In this document: piece after piece, positions 55,840 through 64,000 of the stretch
How the letters are laid out: each line of letters starts with the position of its first letter
Numbering within the stretch: position 1 is the first letter of the stretch
NCBI GenBank assembly: GCA_947488435.1
Contig: CANKZG010000001.1
Span: 124,001-188,000, forward strand
From: an uncultured Flavobacteriaceae bacterium
Lineage (GTDB): Bacteria; Bacteroidota; Bacteroidia; Flavobacteriales; Flavobacteriaceae
Length of the DNA stretch: 64,000 nucleotides
Reading direction: 5' to 3'
Program-made: the position numbers and the translations under genes
Notes under the pieces: generated by a model
What the model saw: the letters and a program-made list of their open reading frames with translations, nothing else
The model's database searches: none
What the model was told of the DNA's origin: nothing

Positions 55840-56682
55840 TTACTTTGTTGTTTCTGATTTTATCGGTTGAAGCTGGTATTTATTGAGTGTTCCTTTTCGG
55901 TAATTAATACTGTAAAGCTTATCCTTAAATACCAGCATATCTGTAGGCTTATGCACAGATTTTTGCAATTTTTGTTTTACAACCCCATCATGATCAAAAA
56001 TTAATATCCGACTGTTTTCAAAATCCGTCACAAAAACTTCGGTTTCAGAAATGTAAATTCCAGTTGCTGCATTCATCTTTTGATCTTTACCTATAGCCTT
56101 TATAAAATTTCCTGTTTTATCGAATACTTGTATGCGGTGATTATAGGCATCTGCCACCCATATGGCAGTCTCTGTAATTTGCACATCAGTGGGGTAGTAA
56201 AATTGTCCTTCTTTATTTCCTTCCTTTCCAAATGAAATCCAATTTTCACCATTATAAAACAAAATGCGGTTATGGTAAAAATCAGCAATGGCTTTTTCGT
56301 TTTTATATAGGGCTATTCCAGCTGGAGCATCTATTTCTTCCGTCAACTTCAGATTGCTTTTACCTTCAGCTGAAAGAATCGCTATGGTATCATTCCCATA
56401 TTGTGGCACATATAATGTATGATCGTTTGCAGCGATATGCATTGGTCTGTCTAAGTTATCAATAACTTCCAATACAACACCGAAAGTATCTATCTGCACC
56501 AATCGATTATGATCTCCATCGGACACCCATAGTTCTTCACCTTTTAAGGCAATTCCTATTGGATTTACAGCATCAATGGAATAGGTGTTTTGCAACACCC
56601 ATTCCATCGGAACTTTTTCTTCGGAAGTACATGAACCAAATACACTCAGAATCGTCCATAAAAATATAAATCGTTTCATCAT
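55840..56682 (-). CDS. NHL-repeat lipoprotein
   Basis: A 280-residue lipoprotein from ATG 56682 (MMKRFIFLWTILSVFGSCTSEEK), with the lipidated Cys after FGS. A start at 56745 would place 21 hydrophilic residues before the signal and overlap the previous gene, so I rejected it. The body is a six-bladed NHL propeller (VSDGDHNRLVQIDTFG, YPTDVQITETAIWVADAYNHRIQVFDKTG, VTDFENSRILIFDHDG). It starts one base after the stop of the HMA gene. Its role in the metal cluster is unknown. Confidence 0.88.
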   Translation of the reverse strand: MMKRFIFLWTILSVFGSCTSEEKVPMEWVLQNTYSIDAVNPIGIALKGEELWVSDGDHNRLVQIDTFGVVLEVIDNLDRPMHIAANDHTLYVPQYGNDTIAILSAEGKSNLKLTEEIDAPAGIALYKNEKAIADFYHNRILFYNGENWISFGKEGNKEGQFYYPTDVQITETAIWVADAYNHRIQVFDKTGNFIKAIGKDQKMNAATGIYISETEVFVTDFENSRILIFDHDGVVKQKLQKSVHKPTDMLVFKDKLYSINYRKGTLNKYQLQPIKSETTK

Positions 56683-56683
56683 G

Positions 56684-57046
56684 TTATTTGGTTTTACCTT
56701 CTTTCCTTGTTTCATTTGAAGCATCGGAGGTTTCAATTGCACCACTAGCTCTAGTTATTTTTAAGGTTACCGGTGTATATCCGGCCTTTTTTACTTGCGC
56801 GGCTACATCCGGCAAGGATAATGCTTTTTCTGAAGGATACGTAAATGTAAAGTCTCCGGTTTCAATATCAATGGCAACATTTTTAATTCCTTTAAGTTCT
56901 TTGAACTTTTTTTCTAATCCATAAGCACAAAAGGGACATCCCAAACCATCTACTTGAACTTCAAATCTATCAACTTCTTTTTGTCCTTGCACTGCAGTAG
57001 CTGTAAGTATTGCAAAAAACAACAATCCAATTATTTTAATTTTCAT
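56684..57046 (-). CDS. Secreted HMA-like metal-binding protein
   Basis: A 120-residue protein with signal MKIKIIGLLFFAILTATAVQGQ and an HMA-like domain (VQVDGLGCPFCAYGLEKKFKELKGI, Cys pair in CPFC). The C-terminal tail is charged. It probably binds a soft metal in the periplasm. It sits 40 bases after the barrel gene. Confidence 0.88.
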   Translation of the reverse strand: MKIKIIGLLFFAILTATAVQGQKEVDRFEVQVDGLGCPFCAYGLEKKFKELKGIKNVAIDIETGDFTFTYPSEKALSLPDVAAQVKKAGYTPVTLKITRASGAIETSDASNETRKEGKTK

Positions 57047-57086
57047 CTTACTATATTTTATTATTACTATTTTTTATTATTACTAT

Positions 57087-57857
57087 TTAAAAGGTGTAAC
57101 GGGTTCCAAGAAAAATACTATACTGTAATTTTCTGTTTGCATCCACATCATTTACAATGGGAATCTGCACGGCAAGATCGAAAGTGACATTCTTTCGGGC
57201 ATACTGTATTCCTTGCGCATATAACAGTTGATACCAATCTCGTTCGAAAACCCAAAAATTACTGTACTCAAAATATAAATTCAATTGATTGTTAGGATAC
57301 TGAGGTTTTAATAAGGGTAATCCAAAACCCAATTTATATCTAAAATCATCTAAAGTTCCATTGGGTTGCCAATTGTATCCTATTTCATTGGAAATTCCAT
57401 ATTTAAGTGTTTCATAACCAGCAACAATACCATAATAGCCTTGATAAAGCCCTGTACTTTGTCCCATTAAATCCAATTCAGGTCCAGTTGGGAGCGTTTG
57501 TACCGTCTTTGCAACCAACCTAAATGTTTTCCCTGTTGCATCTTTTCGATAAAACTGGTACTTTCCTAAAAGCTGAATATCTGCTAAATCACTCCCACTA
57601 TCCCCTACTTCAAAATCATAATTGATAAATGGAATATGAATCGCAATCAATGAATTAGAGGTTGGCAGGTAATGTAACATTAAGGGTACATAAACAAAAG
57701 TCCCGCGTTCCGTATTTCTAATTTCTGTCAACGTCCGTACGGTAATACTTTTGCCTCCAAGCATAATTGGTTTATCTGCTGTAATTGGAGGCCCTTGGGC
57801 ATACAGCAAACTCCCTATCCCTATAAAAAAGACATAAAGCAAAAATTTTATTCTCAT
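57087..57857 (-). CDS. Outer-membrane beta-barrel protein of the metal cluster
   Basis: A 256-residue protein with signal MRIKFLLYVFFIGIGSLLYAQ. Alternating aromatic/polar strands through the body and a terminal strand (YSIFLGTRYTF) ending in Phe point to a beta barrel. It resembles transporter-type barrels of the phenol-degradation meta-pathway or DUF3187 kind; I cannot name the family. It is the first gene of a four-gene run, with a palindrome 66 bases upstream. Confidence 0.75.
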   Translation of the reverse strand: MRIKFLLYVFFIGIGSLLYAQGPPITADKPIMLGGKSITVRTLTEIRNTERGTFVYVPLMLHYLPTSNSLIAIHIPFINYDFEVGDSGSDLADIQLLGKYQFYRKDATGKTFRLVAKTVQTLPTGPELDLMGQSTGLYQGYYGIVAGYETLKYGISNEIGYNWQPNGTLDDFRYKLGFGLPLLKPQYPNNQLNLYFEYSNFWVFERDWYQLLYAQGIQYARKNVTFDLAVQIPIVNDVDANRKLQYSIFLGTRYTF

Positions 57858-57922
57858 GTTTTATTTTAATGTATTTGTTATTTAAATATGTTGTATACTT
57901 TATACCGTATACCTTGTTTAGC

Positions 57923-57938
57923 GGTTACTATAGTAACC
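57923..57938. promoter_or_regulatory. 16-bp perfect palindrome upstream of the metal cluster
   Basis: GGTTACTATAGTAACC equals its reverse complement. It lies between the HYC_CC_PP gene and the barrel gene, 66 bases from the barrel ATG. Without a T-run it looks like a dimer binding site, perhaps for a metal-responsive regulator encoded elsewhere. Confidence 0.5.
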
Positions 57939-58000
57939 TCACTAAAACAATAAACACATCAATGCTATCAAAGAATAGCTCTTGATGTTTTACAAATACA

Positions 58001-58411
58001 TCATATTAAGAAAACCTGATCCAACACCTGAATATCTTTAACTAAAAGTGGTGGTGGATACCTTAGTTCTGGAATATGTTGCGAAGATTGCAACTTAAAT
58101 AAATTCAGGTATGTAATACCATATGTTACAACAAAAAGTTGTTGTTCTAAACTTAGATCGTCTAAAGAAATTTGGAGCTCATCTTGTCCTTCCGTTAATA
58201 GCACTTCATCATCACAGCAATGCATTTTATTTGAGAACTTATCGCTTGATGCTGCTAAAATTTCCATTCCGCATTTCTCTACTTTATGAAAAATCGCTGT
58301 ATCCATAACCCTACCCATACAATAATGCTTTTCCACCTTCCATGTTATGGTAGATGCAAGCAATAAAATTGCCATACATAACGCAGTTAATCGTATAATT
58401 AAATCTTTCAC
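58001..58411 (-). CDS. HYC_CC_PP-family protein
   Basis: A 136-residue protein with an N-terminal hydrophobic signal or anchor (about 5-24). It shows the family marks: HYC (VEKHYCMGRVMD), CC (NKMHCCDDEVLL) and PP (ELRYPPPLL). A further Cys lies in KVEKCGMEI. Members lie next to copper or heavy-metal genes in Bacteroidota, which agrees with the neighbours. Function unknown. Confidence 0.86.
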   Translation of the reverse strand: MKDLIIRLTALCMAILLLASTITWKVEKHYCMGRVMDTAIFHKVEKCGMEILAASSDKFSNKMHCCDDEVLLTEGQDELQISLDDLSLEQQLFVVTYGITYLNLFKLQSSQHIPELRYPPPLLVKDIQVLDQVFLI

Positions 58412-58589
58412 ATTACAAAATTAAGAAATATCAATTAAAGTGTTGATTAAATGACCGTTTGTTAACCAAAGTTTAAGTAATAGCTCGTAATTTGACCCTG
58501 GATTTTCGACTAATCTTAATCTGATATTTATCCATCTAAAAATGGTTAAAAATATCGTACAGAATATTATTTTTGTAAAAATTAGTAGC

Positions 58590-59042
58590 ATGCATCAATC
58601 CCTAAAGCCTTCCGTAGTTGACATTCTTTCACAACATCATCTAAGCATTGATGAACGTCTTTTAGCGCTCTGCAAATTTTTGCAGCAAAATATCGCATAT
58701 TATAATTGGGTCGGCTTCTATTTCAAAAATGGAGATAAAGAAGAACTAAAATTAGGGCCTTATGTGGGAGAACCTACAGAACATACAATTATTCCTTTTG
58801 GTAAAGGTATCTGTGGTCAGGTAGCGGTCTCTAACGAAAATTTTGTGGTCCCGGACGTACAAGCTCAAGATAATTATATCGCTTGTAGCATTTCTGTTAA
58901 ATCTGAGATCGTTATCCCTTTATTTCTCAATGGCGAAAATATTGGACAAATCGATATCGATTCAAACACACCAGATCCTTTTACCGCTGAAGATGAACGT
59001 TTTCTGGAATTTGTAAACGCAAAAGTGGCAGAAATTCTTTAA
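58590..59042 (+). CDS. GAF protein, free-methionine-(R)-sulfoxide-reductase-like
   Basis: A 150-residue single GAF domain from ATG 58590 (MHQSLKPSVVDIL); the frame is open upstream to 58542. PFGKGICGQVAVSNENFVVPDV and NYIACSISVKSEIVIPLF match fRMsr. The Cys of GICG (75) and IAC (99) correspond to E. coli Cys94 and the catalytic Cys118. The Cys84 position is His 65 (EHTIIPFGKGICG), so the usual resolving Cys is missing. It may be a variant reductase or a ligand-binding GAF protein. Confidence 0.82.
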   Translation: MHQSLKPSVVDILSQHHLSIDERLLALCKFLQQNIAYYNWVGFYFKNGDKEELKLGPYVGEPTEHTIIPFGKGICGQVAVSNENFVVPDVQAQDNYIACSISVKSEIVIPLFLNGENIGQIDIDSNTPDPFTAEDERFLEFVNAKVAEIL

Positions 59043-59134
59043 AACTTTAGGGGTTTTGTTAATAACCCAACTATAATTCTAGCCTCAAAAAAATTACATT
59101 TGTGTCCTTAATAACTTTACAATAAGGATATACC

Positions 59135-60667
59135 ATGAGTTCCACAAAAAAAGCCACTGCAGCATTAATCTCAGTATTTCATAAAGATGGATTAGCCCCC
59201 ATAGTTGAGAAATTAAATGCTTTGGGCGTTACTATATATTCCACGGGAGGTACCGAAAGATTTATTAAAGAATTAGGTATTCCAGTCGTTCCTGTTGAAG
59301 ACGTAACAAGTTACCCTTCTATTTTAGGAGGGCGTGTAAAAACTTTGCACCCCAAGGTTTTTGGAGGTATTCTTAATCGTCAGGATAATGCTAGTGATAT
59401 CGCGCAACTCGAAGAATTTGCAATTCCGCAATTGGATATTGTAATTGTGGATTTATATCCTTTCGAAAAAACGGTCGCTTCGGGTGCATCTGAACAAGAT
59501 ATTATTGAAAAAATTGATATCGGTGGAATTTCATTAATTAGAGCTGCTGCTAAAAACTATAAGGATGTACTTTGCGTATCTTCTATGGAGGATTATGGAC
59601 AATTTCTCGATATTTTAAACGGTGGAGGTGGCGAAACTACATTAGCTCAACGTAAGACTTTTGCGGCTAAAGCTTTTAACGTCTCTTCACACTACGACAC
59701 CGCTATTTTCAACTACTTTAATAAAGACCATGAAGAAGCGGTCTTAAAGATAAGTGAGGTTAATGGCAAAGTACTTCGTTATGGGGAAAATCCGCATCAA
59801 AAAGGCTTCTTTTTTGGTGACTTTGATGCCATGTTCAATAAACTTCATGGTAAAGAGCTTTCATACAATAATCTTTTGGATGTTGATGCAGCTGTTAATC
59901 TTATGAATGAGTTCAAAAATGACGACCCCACCTTTGCAATATTAAAACACAATAATGCTTGTGGTCTTGCCATGCGTGATACACTACATCAAGCATATAT
60001 AGACGCGTTAGCTGGAGATCCAGTATCTGCTTTTGGAGGTGTTTTAATTAGTAATACCGAAATTGATCTCGCTACAGCCAACGAAATTCATCAGTTATTT
60101 TGTGAAGTCGTAATTGCTCCTAACTATTCCGATGAGGCGTTGCAAGTTCTCAAAGGAAAAAAGAATCGAATTATTCTTATTCTAAATCCTATTGAGCTTC
60201 CGCAAACTTTGGTTCGTACATGTCTCAATGGTGTATTGGTACAGGATAAAGATTTTAAGACAGACACCATTGATGATTTGAATAATGTAACCCATAAACA
60301 GCCTTCTTCAGAAGCTTTAAACGATCTTATTTTTGCATCTAAAATCTGTAAGCATACCAAATCAAATACCATAGTTTTGGCTAAAAATCGCCAGTTGTGC
60401 GCAAGTGGTACTGGACAAACTTCCCGAGTAGATGCATTAAATCAAGCCATCCATAAAGCCAAATCTTTCAATTTTGACTTAGAGAATGCGGTAATGGCTA
60501 GTGATGCGTTCTTTCCTTTTCCTGACTGTGTTGAAATAGCCCATAAAACTGGTATTACTAGTGTTATTCAACCGGGAGGATCGATTAAGGACCAATTGAG
60601 TATTGATTATTGTAATGAAAATGATGTAGCTATGGTTATGACGGGTACGCGTCATTTTAAGCATTAA
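59135..60667 (+). CDS. purH: Bifunctional AICAR transformylase / IMP cyclohydrolase
   Basis: A 510-residue enzyme for the last two steps of IMP synthesis. The N-terminal MGS-like cyclohydrolase domain has YSTGGTERFIKELGIPVVPV and GGRVKTLHPKVFGGIL. The transformylase domain has RYGENPHQKGFF, AILKHNNACGLAM and SDAFFPFPDCVEIA, and ends MVMTGTRHFKH. A TACATTTG -7 box at 59095-59102 lies 32 bases upstream of the ATG. Upstream of the mre operon. Confidence 0.97.
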   Translation: MSSTKKATAALISVFHKDGLAPIVEKLNALGVTIYSTGGTERFIKELGIPVVPVEDVTSYPSILGGRVKTLHPKVFGGILNRQDNASDIAQLEEFAIPQLDIVIVDLYPFEKTVASGASEQDIIEKIDIGGISLIRAAAKNYKDVLCVSSMEDYGQFLDILNGGGGETTLAQRKTFAAKAFNVSSHYDTAIFNYFNKDHEEAVLKISEVNGKVLRYGENPHQKGFFFGDFDAMFNKLHGKELSYNNLLDVDAAVNLMNEFKNDDPTFAILKHNNACGLAMRDTLHQAYIDALAGDPVSAFGGVLISNTEIDLATANEIHQLFCEVVIAPNYSDEALQVLKGKKNRIILILNPIELPQTLVRTCLNGVLVQDKDFKTDTIDDLNNVTHKQPSSEALNDLIFASKICKHTKSNTIVLAKNRQLCASGTGQTSRVDALNQAIHKAKSFNFDLENAVMASDAFFPFPDCVEIAHKTGITSVIQPGGSIKDQLSIDYCNENDVAMVMTGTRHFKH

Positions 60668-60722
60668 TTTTGGTACATTTGTCGATAAAATTTACCTTTA
60701 ATCCGAAACCAAACAAACACAA

Positions 60723-61751
60723 ATGGGATTTTTTGACTTCTTGACCGAGGAAATAGCAATCGATCTTGGTACAGCAAATACACTTATCATACATTTAGAT
60801 AAGGTAGTAGTAGATAGTCCATCTATAGTAGCCAGAGACCGAATTACAGGGAAAATAATTGCTGTTGGGAAGGAGGCAAATATGATGCAAGGGAAAACGC
60901 ATGAAAATATTAAAACGATTCGTCCTTTAAAAGATGGTGTAATCGCAGATTTTGATGCGTCTGAAAAGATGATCAATATGTTCATTAAGAACATTCCTGC
61001 GTTGAAGAAAAAATGGTTTCCTCCTGCGTTACGTATGGTCATTTGTATTCCTTCTGGTATTACAGAGGTAGAAATGCGAGCAGTAAAAGAATCGGCAGAA
61101 CGGGTAAACGGGAAAGAAGTTTACTTGATTCACGAGCCTATGGCTGCAGCTATTGGTATTGGTTTAGATATTATGCAACCTAAAGGAAATATGATTGTTG
61201 ATATTGGAGGGGGTACCACGGAAATAGCGGTAATTGCCCTTGGAGGTATTGTTTGCGATAAATCGGTGAAAATTGCAGGTGATGTTTTCACCAACGACAT
61301 CATTTATTATATGCGAACACAGCATAACCTTTATGTAGGGGAAAGTACTGCTGAGAATATAAAAATACAGATTGGTGCTGCCACAGAAGATCTTCAAACA
61401 CCTCCTGAAGAAATGTCTGTTCAGGGTAGAGATCTCTTAACAGGTAAACCAAAGCAGGTTTCTATTTCTTTTAGAGAAATTGCAAAAGCGCTTGATAAAT
61501 CTATTTTAAGGGTGGAAGATGCCGTAATGGAAACATTATCGCAAACACCTCCGGAACTTGCAGCTGATATCTATAATACAGGTATTTATTTGGCCGGAGG
61601 AGGTTCAATGCTCCGAGGTTTGGATAAAAGATTATCTCAAAAAACAGATTTACCAGTATATATAGCAGAAGATCCATTACGAGCTGTTGTTAGAGGAACG
61701 GGAATAGCATTAAAAAATCTGGAACGCTATAAAAGTATTCTTATTAAATAG
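60723..61751 (+). CDS. mreB: Cell-shape actin homolog MreB
   Basis: A 342-residue actin-fold ATPase that organises lateral wall synthesis. IAIDLGTANTLIIH (phosphate 1), VDIGGGTTEIAVIALGG (phosphate 2) and LAGGGSMLRGLDKRL (adenosine) are the nucleotide motifs. A TACATTTG box at 60674-60681 lies 41 bases upstream, suggesting its own promoter after purH. First gene of mreB-mreC-mreD-mrdA. Confidence 0.97.
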   Translation: MGFFDFLTEEIAIDLGTANTLIIHLDKVVVDSPSIVARDRITGKIIAVGKEANMMQGKTHENIKTIRPLKDGVIADFDASEKMINMFIKNIPALKKKWFPPALRMVICIPSGITEVEMRAVKESAERVNGKEVYLIHEPMAAAIGIGLDIMQPKGNMIVDIGGGTTEIAVIALGGIVCDKSVKIAGDVFTNDIIYYMRTQHNLYVGESTAENIKIQIGAATEDLQTPPEEMSVQGRDLLTGKPKQVSISFREIAKALDKSILRVEDAVMETLSQTPPELAADIYNTGIYLAGGGSMLRGLDKRLSQKTDLPVYIAEDPLRAVVRGTGIALKNLERYKSILIK

Positions 61752-61809
61752 GCTACAGTAGTTGATCTTTTTTTAATTTGTAAAAGCGTCATTGCGAATA
61801 GAATAGTGA

Positions 61810-62625
61810 ATGCAGCAGATTGTCAATTTTATTATCCGTTACAAGAATGCACTACTCTACGTAGGACTCCTGGCTATTGCGCTGGGGTTTACAATTCAAT
61901 CACATTCCTATCACCATTCCAAGTTTTTTAACTCCTCTAGCTGGATTAGTGGTTCTTTATATCAAATATCTACTGATATTAGCTCTTATTTTACACTTCG
62001 TACGGAAAACAAGATTTTGTTAGACGAAAATAAGCGCTTGCGTTATATTTTATTTAATACGAATAGATCAGATAGTACAGCAATAGATACTGCACAAGTT
62101 AACTATGCTATTATATCAGGAAGCGTAATCAAAAACAACTTTAACTCCCCCAGAAATTACATTACCATAAATAAAGGTGCTAAACATGGTATTCGGCAAG
62201 ATATGGGTGTAATTACTTCTCAAGGGATCTTGGGCATTGTTGAAGATACCTCTTCGAAATTTGCGATGGTGCAGAGTATTCTGAATACCAAATCCAATAT
62301 AAACGCCAAAATACAAAACACCAATTTCTTCGGTTCATTAATATGGGATGGGAAATCATATACAACCGTGCAATTGATTGATATTCCCAGATTGGTTCCG
62401 TTAAAAGTTGGAGATACCATTGTTACAGGTGCTATGTCTAGCATTTTTCCTGAGAATATTCCTATTGGTACCATTAAAGCTTTTGATTTAAATACATCAC
62501 AGAGCTTTTATCAAATAGACGTTACTCTTTTTAACAATATGGCGGATATTAAAAGTATATATGTTATTTCGAATAAGGATAAAGCTGAGATTCTGGAATT
62601 GCAATCTCGTATTACGGATGAATAG
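61810..62625 (+). CDS. mreC: Rod-shape protein MreC
   Basis: A 271-residue protein with one N-terminal transmembrane helix (about 12-28), a coiled coil (about 50-85, RTENKILLDENKRL) and the periplasmic beta domains (AIISGSVIKNNFNSPRNYITINKGAKHGIRQDMGVITSQGILGIV). It links MreB to the wall-synthesis enzymes. Its stop overlaps the mreD start by eight bases. Confidence 0.93.
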   Translation: MQQIVNFIIRYKNALLYVGLLAIALGFTIQSHSYHHSKFFNSSSWISGSLYQISTDISSYFTLRTENKILLDENKRLRYILFNTNRSDSTAIDTAQVNYAIISGSVIKNNFNSPRNYITINKGAKHGIRQDMGVITSQGILGIVEDTSSKFAMVQSILNTKSNINAKIQNTNFFGSLIWDGKSYTTVQLIDIPRLVPLKVGDTIVTGAMSSIFPENIPIGTIKAFDLNTSQSFYQIDVTLFNNMADIKSIYVISNKDKAEILELQSRITDE

Positions 62626-63127
62626 AAATACGAACCTTATTAATATACTAAGATTTGTGCTATTAGCTATGGCTCAGATTTTTGTATTTAATAATTTCAA
62701 TTTTTTCGGTTTTATTAACCCAATGATTTATGTTCTCTTTTTGTATTGGTATCCCATTAAAGAGAATAAAGCAATTTTTATACTTCTGAGTTTTTTATTG
62801 GGTTTAACCATAGATATTTTTTCAGATACACTAGCTATCCATACTACAGCAACAGTATCGATTGCATATTTTCGCCCTACGATAATGCGCTTTTGTTTTG
62901 GTGTAAATTATGAGTTTCAAAGTTTTAAATTATCCAATACTACCCGAGCACAACAAATTACCTTTTTAGCGTTATTAATTATAGTGCATCATCTTATTTT
63001 CTTTATGCTTGAAATTTTCAGTTTTGCAAATTTCCTCTTAATTTTAAAGAAAGTTTTTGCAGTAGGAAGTATTAGTTTCGTACTTTGTTTATTATTTAGT
63101 TCGCTTTTTAGCGTGAGAAGGCCATGA
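62618..63127 (+). CDS. mreD: Rod-shape protein MreD
   Basis: A 169-residue, strongly hydrophobic protein from ATG 62618 (MNRNTNLINILRFVLLAMAQ). About five transmembrane helices are visible. The frame extends to 62561, but that start would add 19 non-hydrophobic residues inside mreC. Its stop overlaps the mrdA ATG by four bases. Assignment rests on position and hydrophobic profile, since MreD sequences are variable. Confidence 0.9.
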   Translation: MNRNTNLINILRFVLLAMAQIFVFNNFNFFGFINPMIYVLFLYWYPIKENKAIFILLSFLLGLTIDIFSDTLAIHTTATVSIAYFRPTIMRFCFGVNYEFQSFKLSNTTRAQQITFLALLIIVHHLIFFMLEIFSFANFLLILKKVFAVGSISFVLCLLFSSLFSVRRP

Positions 63128-64000
63128 AGAAATTTCTATTATCCTCCATTATTGTTATTATCGGAATCACCTTTATCGGTAGGCTTTCTTATTTGCAATT
63201 ATTTAATTCATCATCGGAGAATGTACTCGAGGATACAGCAATTAAAGCTATTTATGACTACCCTGAACGCGGCTATATTTATGATCGCAATGGAGAACTT
63301 ATGGTGGCCAACCAACCTGCTTACGATGTAATGGTAATCCCTAGAGAGGTAAAACCCCTGGACACTCTAGAGTTTTGTGGACTTTTAGGTATTGATAAAG
63401 ACCGGTTCATTAAAAAAATGAAGAAGGCCAGAGTGTATTCACCTAGATTACCTTCAGTTCTAGTAGCACAATTGTCTAAGGAAGATTATGCCCGTCTACA
63501 GGAAAAAATGCGTAAATATGAAGGGTTTTACATTCAAAAACGATCTTTGCGCTACTATGACACCCCCAGTAGTGCTAGTGTATTAGGTTTTATTAGTGAG
63601 GTAAATGAACGCGATCTTAGAAAAAATGAAAATTATGTAGCCGGCGAACTTACGGGAAGGACAGGTATTGAAAAGGAATACGAAGAAATTTTAAGAGGAC
63701 GTAAAGGTATTCAATATATTCAAAAAGATCGATTCAATCGAGACATTGGACCATACAAAAACGGGAATTATGACATTCTACCGGAACAGGGTAAGGAAAT
63801 TCATATTTCCATCGACAAAAAATTGCAAGAATATGGCGAAACATTAATGCAGGGAAAACGCGGAGGCATCGTTGCCATAGAACCAGGGTCTGGTGAGATT
63901 TTGGCTTTAATTTCTGGTCCCACTTACGATCCTTCTCTTTTGGTGGGAAGAAAACGCTCTAAAAATTATACGGCATTATATTATGATTCTATAGCAAAAC
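63124..64000 (+). CDS. mrdA: Penicillin-binding protein 2, N-terminal part (cut by window edge)
   Basis: The frame starts with ATGA overlapping mreD and runs off the right edge after about 292 residues. A signal anchor (about 4-22) is followed by the PBP dimerisation domain (YDYPERGYIYDRNGELMVANQPAYDVMVIPREV; ELTGRTGIEKEYEEILRGRKG). The transpeptidase domain begins with HISIDKKLQEYGETLM and GGIVAIEPGSGEILALIS. The catalytic SxxK would lie beyond the edge. It makes cross-links in the elongasome. Confidence 0.95.
   Translation, partial: MKKFLLSSIIVIIGITFIGRLSYLQLFNSSSENVLEDTAIKAIYDYPERGYIYDRNGELMVANQPAYDVMVIPREVKPLDTLEFCGLLGIDKDRFIKKMKKARVYSPRLPSVLVAQLSKEDYARLQEKMRKYEGFYIQKRSLRYYDTPSSASVLGFISEVNERDLRKNENYVAGELTGRTGIEKEYEEILRGRKGIQYIQKDRFNRDIGPYKNGNYDILPEQGKEIHISIDKKLQEYGETLMQGKRGGIVAIEPGSGEILALISGPTYDPSLLVGRKRSKNYTALYYDSIAK

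Overview
The window is a compact 64 kb chromosomal segment of a member of the Bacteroidota, almost certainly a Flavobacteriaceae. Evidence: AT-rich DNA, the gliding/type IX secretion genes gldK-gldL-gldM-gldN, typical flavobacterial families (DUF983, DUF3667, DUF5777, HYC_CC_PP, LVIVD repeats, MG2/plug proteins), a fused 2-oxoacid dehydrogenase E1, and promoters of the Bacteroidota form TTG-N18-21-TAnnTTTG. I saw no rRNA or tRNA gene, insertion sequence, prophage or CRISPR array.

Region 1 (1-19103, all minus strand) is a phenylacetate (PAA) catabolic island. A TetR-type regulator is followed by paaE-paaA-paaB-paaC-paaD-paaG-paaH-paaI-paaJ-paaZ, a DUF3667 membrane protein, a second crotonase, paaY, a 2-oxoacid dehydrogenase block (E2, branched-chain aminotransferase, fused E1), paaK, and a truncated M28 peptidase at the window edge. 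PaaK makes phenylacetyl-CoA, PaaABC(D)E epoxidises it, PaaG isomerises the epoxide to the oxepin, PaaZ opens and oxidises the ring, and PaaJ plus the crotonase and PaaH finish beta-oxidation. A perfect inverted repeat lies in the promoter spacer in front of paaE. A near-copy abuts the E2 start codon, which links the 2-oxoacid dehydrogenase block to the same regulator. PaaZ carries an extra C-terminal domain of about 155 residues that resembles DinB/DUF1569.

Region 2 (19104-24708) is regulatory and poorly known: an orphan response regulator with an AhpD-like protein, a membrane-tethered Cache-LytTR transcription factor, a three-gene envelope operon (OB-fold, YceI, DUF5777 barrel) and a 59-residue CPxCG protein. 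The 533-base gap before the operon contains an intrinsic terminator with no gene in front of it.

Region 3 (24775-35725) holds a MarR-controlled RND efflux operon with a 20-bp palindromic operator, a secreted plant-type LRR protein, an ABC-F ATPase, a DUF983 protein and an FAD oxidoreductase.

Region 4 (35785-45591) holds the type IX secretion core gldKLMN, a divergent arginase-like protein, topA and an LVIVD lipoprotein.

Region 5 (45718-55115, plus strand) holds miaB, a sigma-54 activator lacking a receiver domain, lptE, a TPR-like gene, secG, groES-groEL and an MG2/plug outer-membrane protein.

Region 6 (55121-58411, minus strand) is a small metal-handling cluster: two HMA proteins, an NHL lipoprotein, an outer-membrane barrel and a HYC_CC_PP protein, with a 16-bp palindrome upstream of the barrel gene.

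Region 7 (58590-64000, plus strand) holds a GAF protein resembling free-methionine-R-sulfoxide reductase, purH, and the cell-shape operon mreB-mreC-mreD-mrdA, the last cut by the window end.
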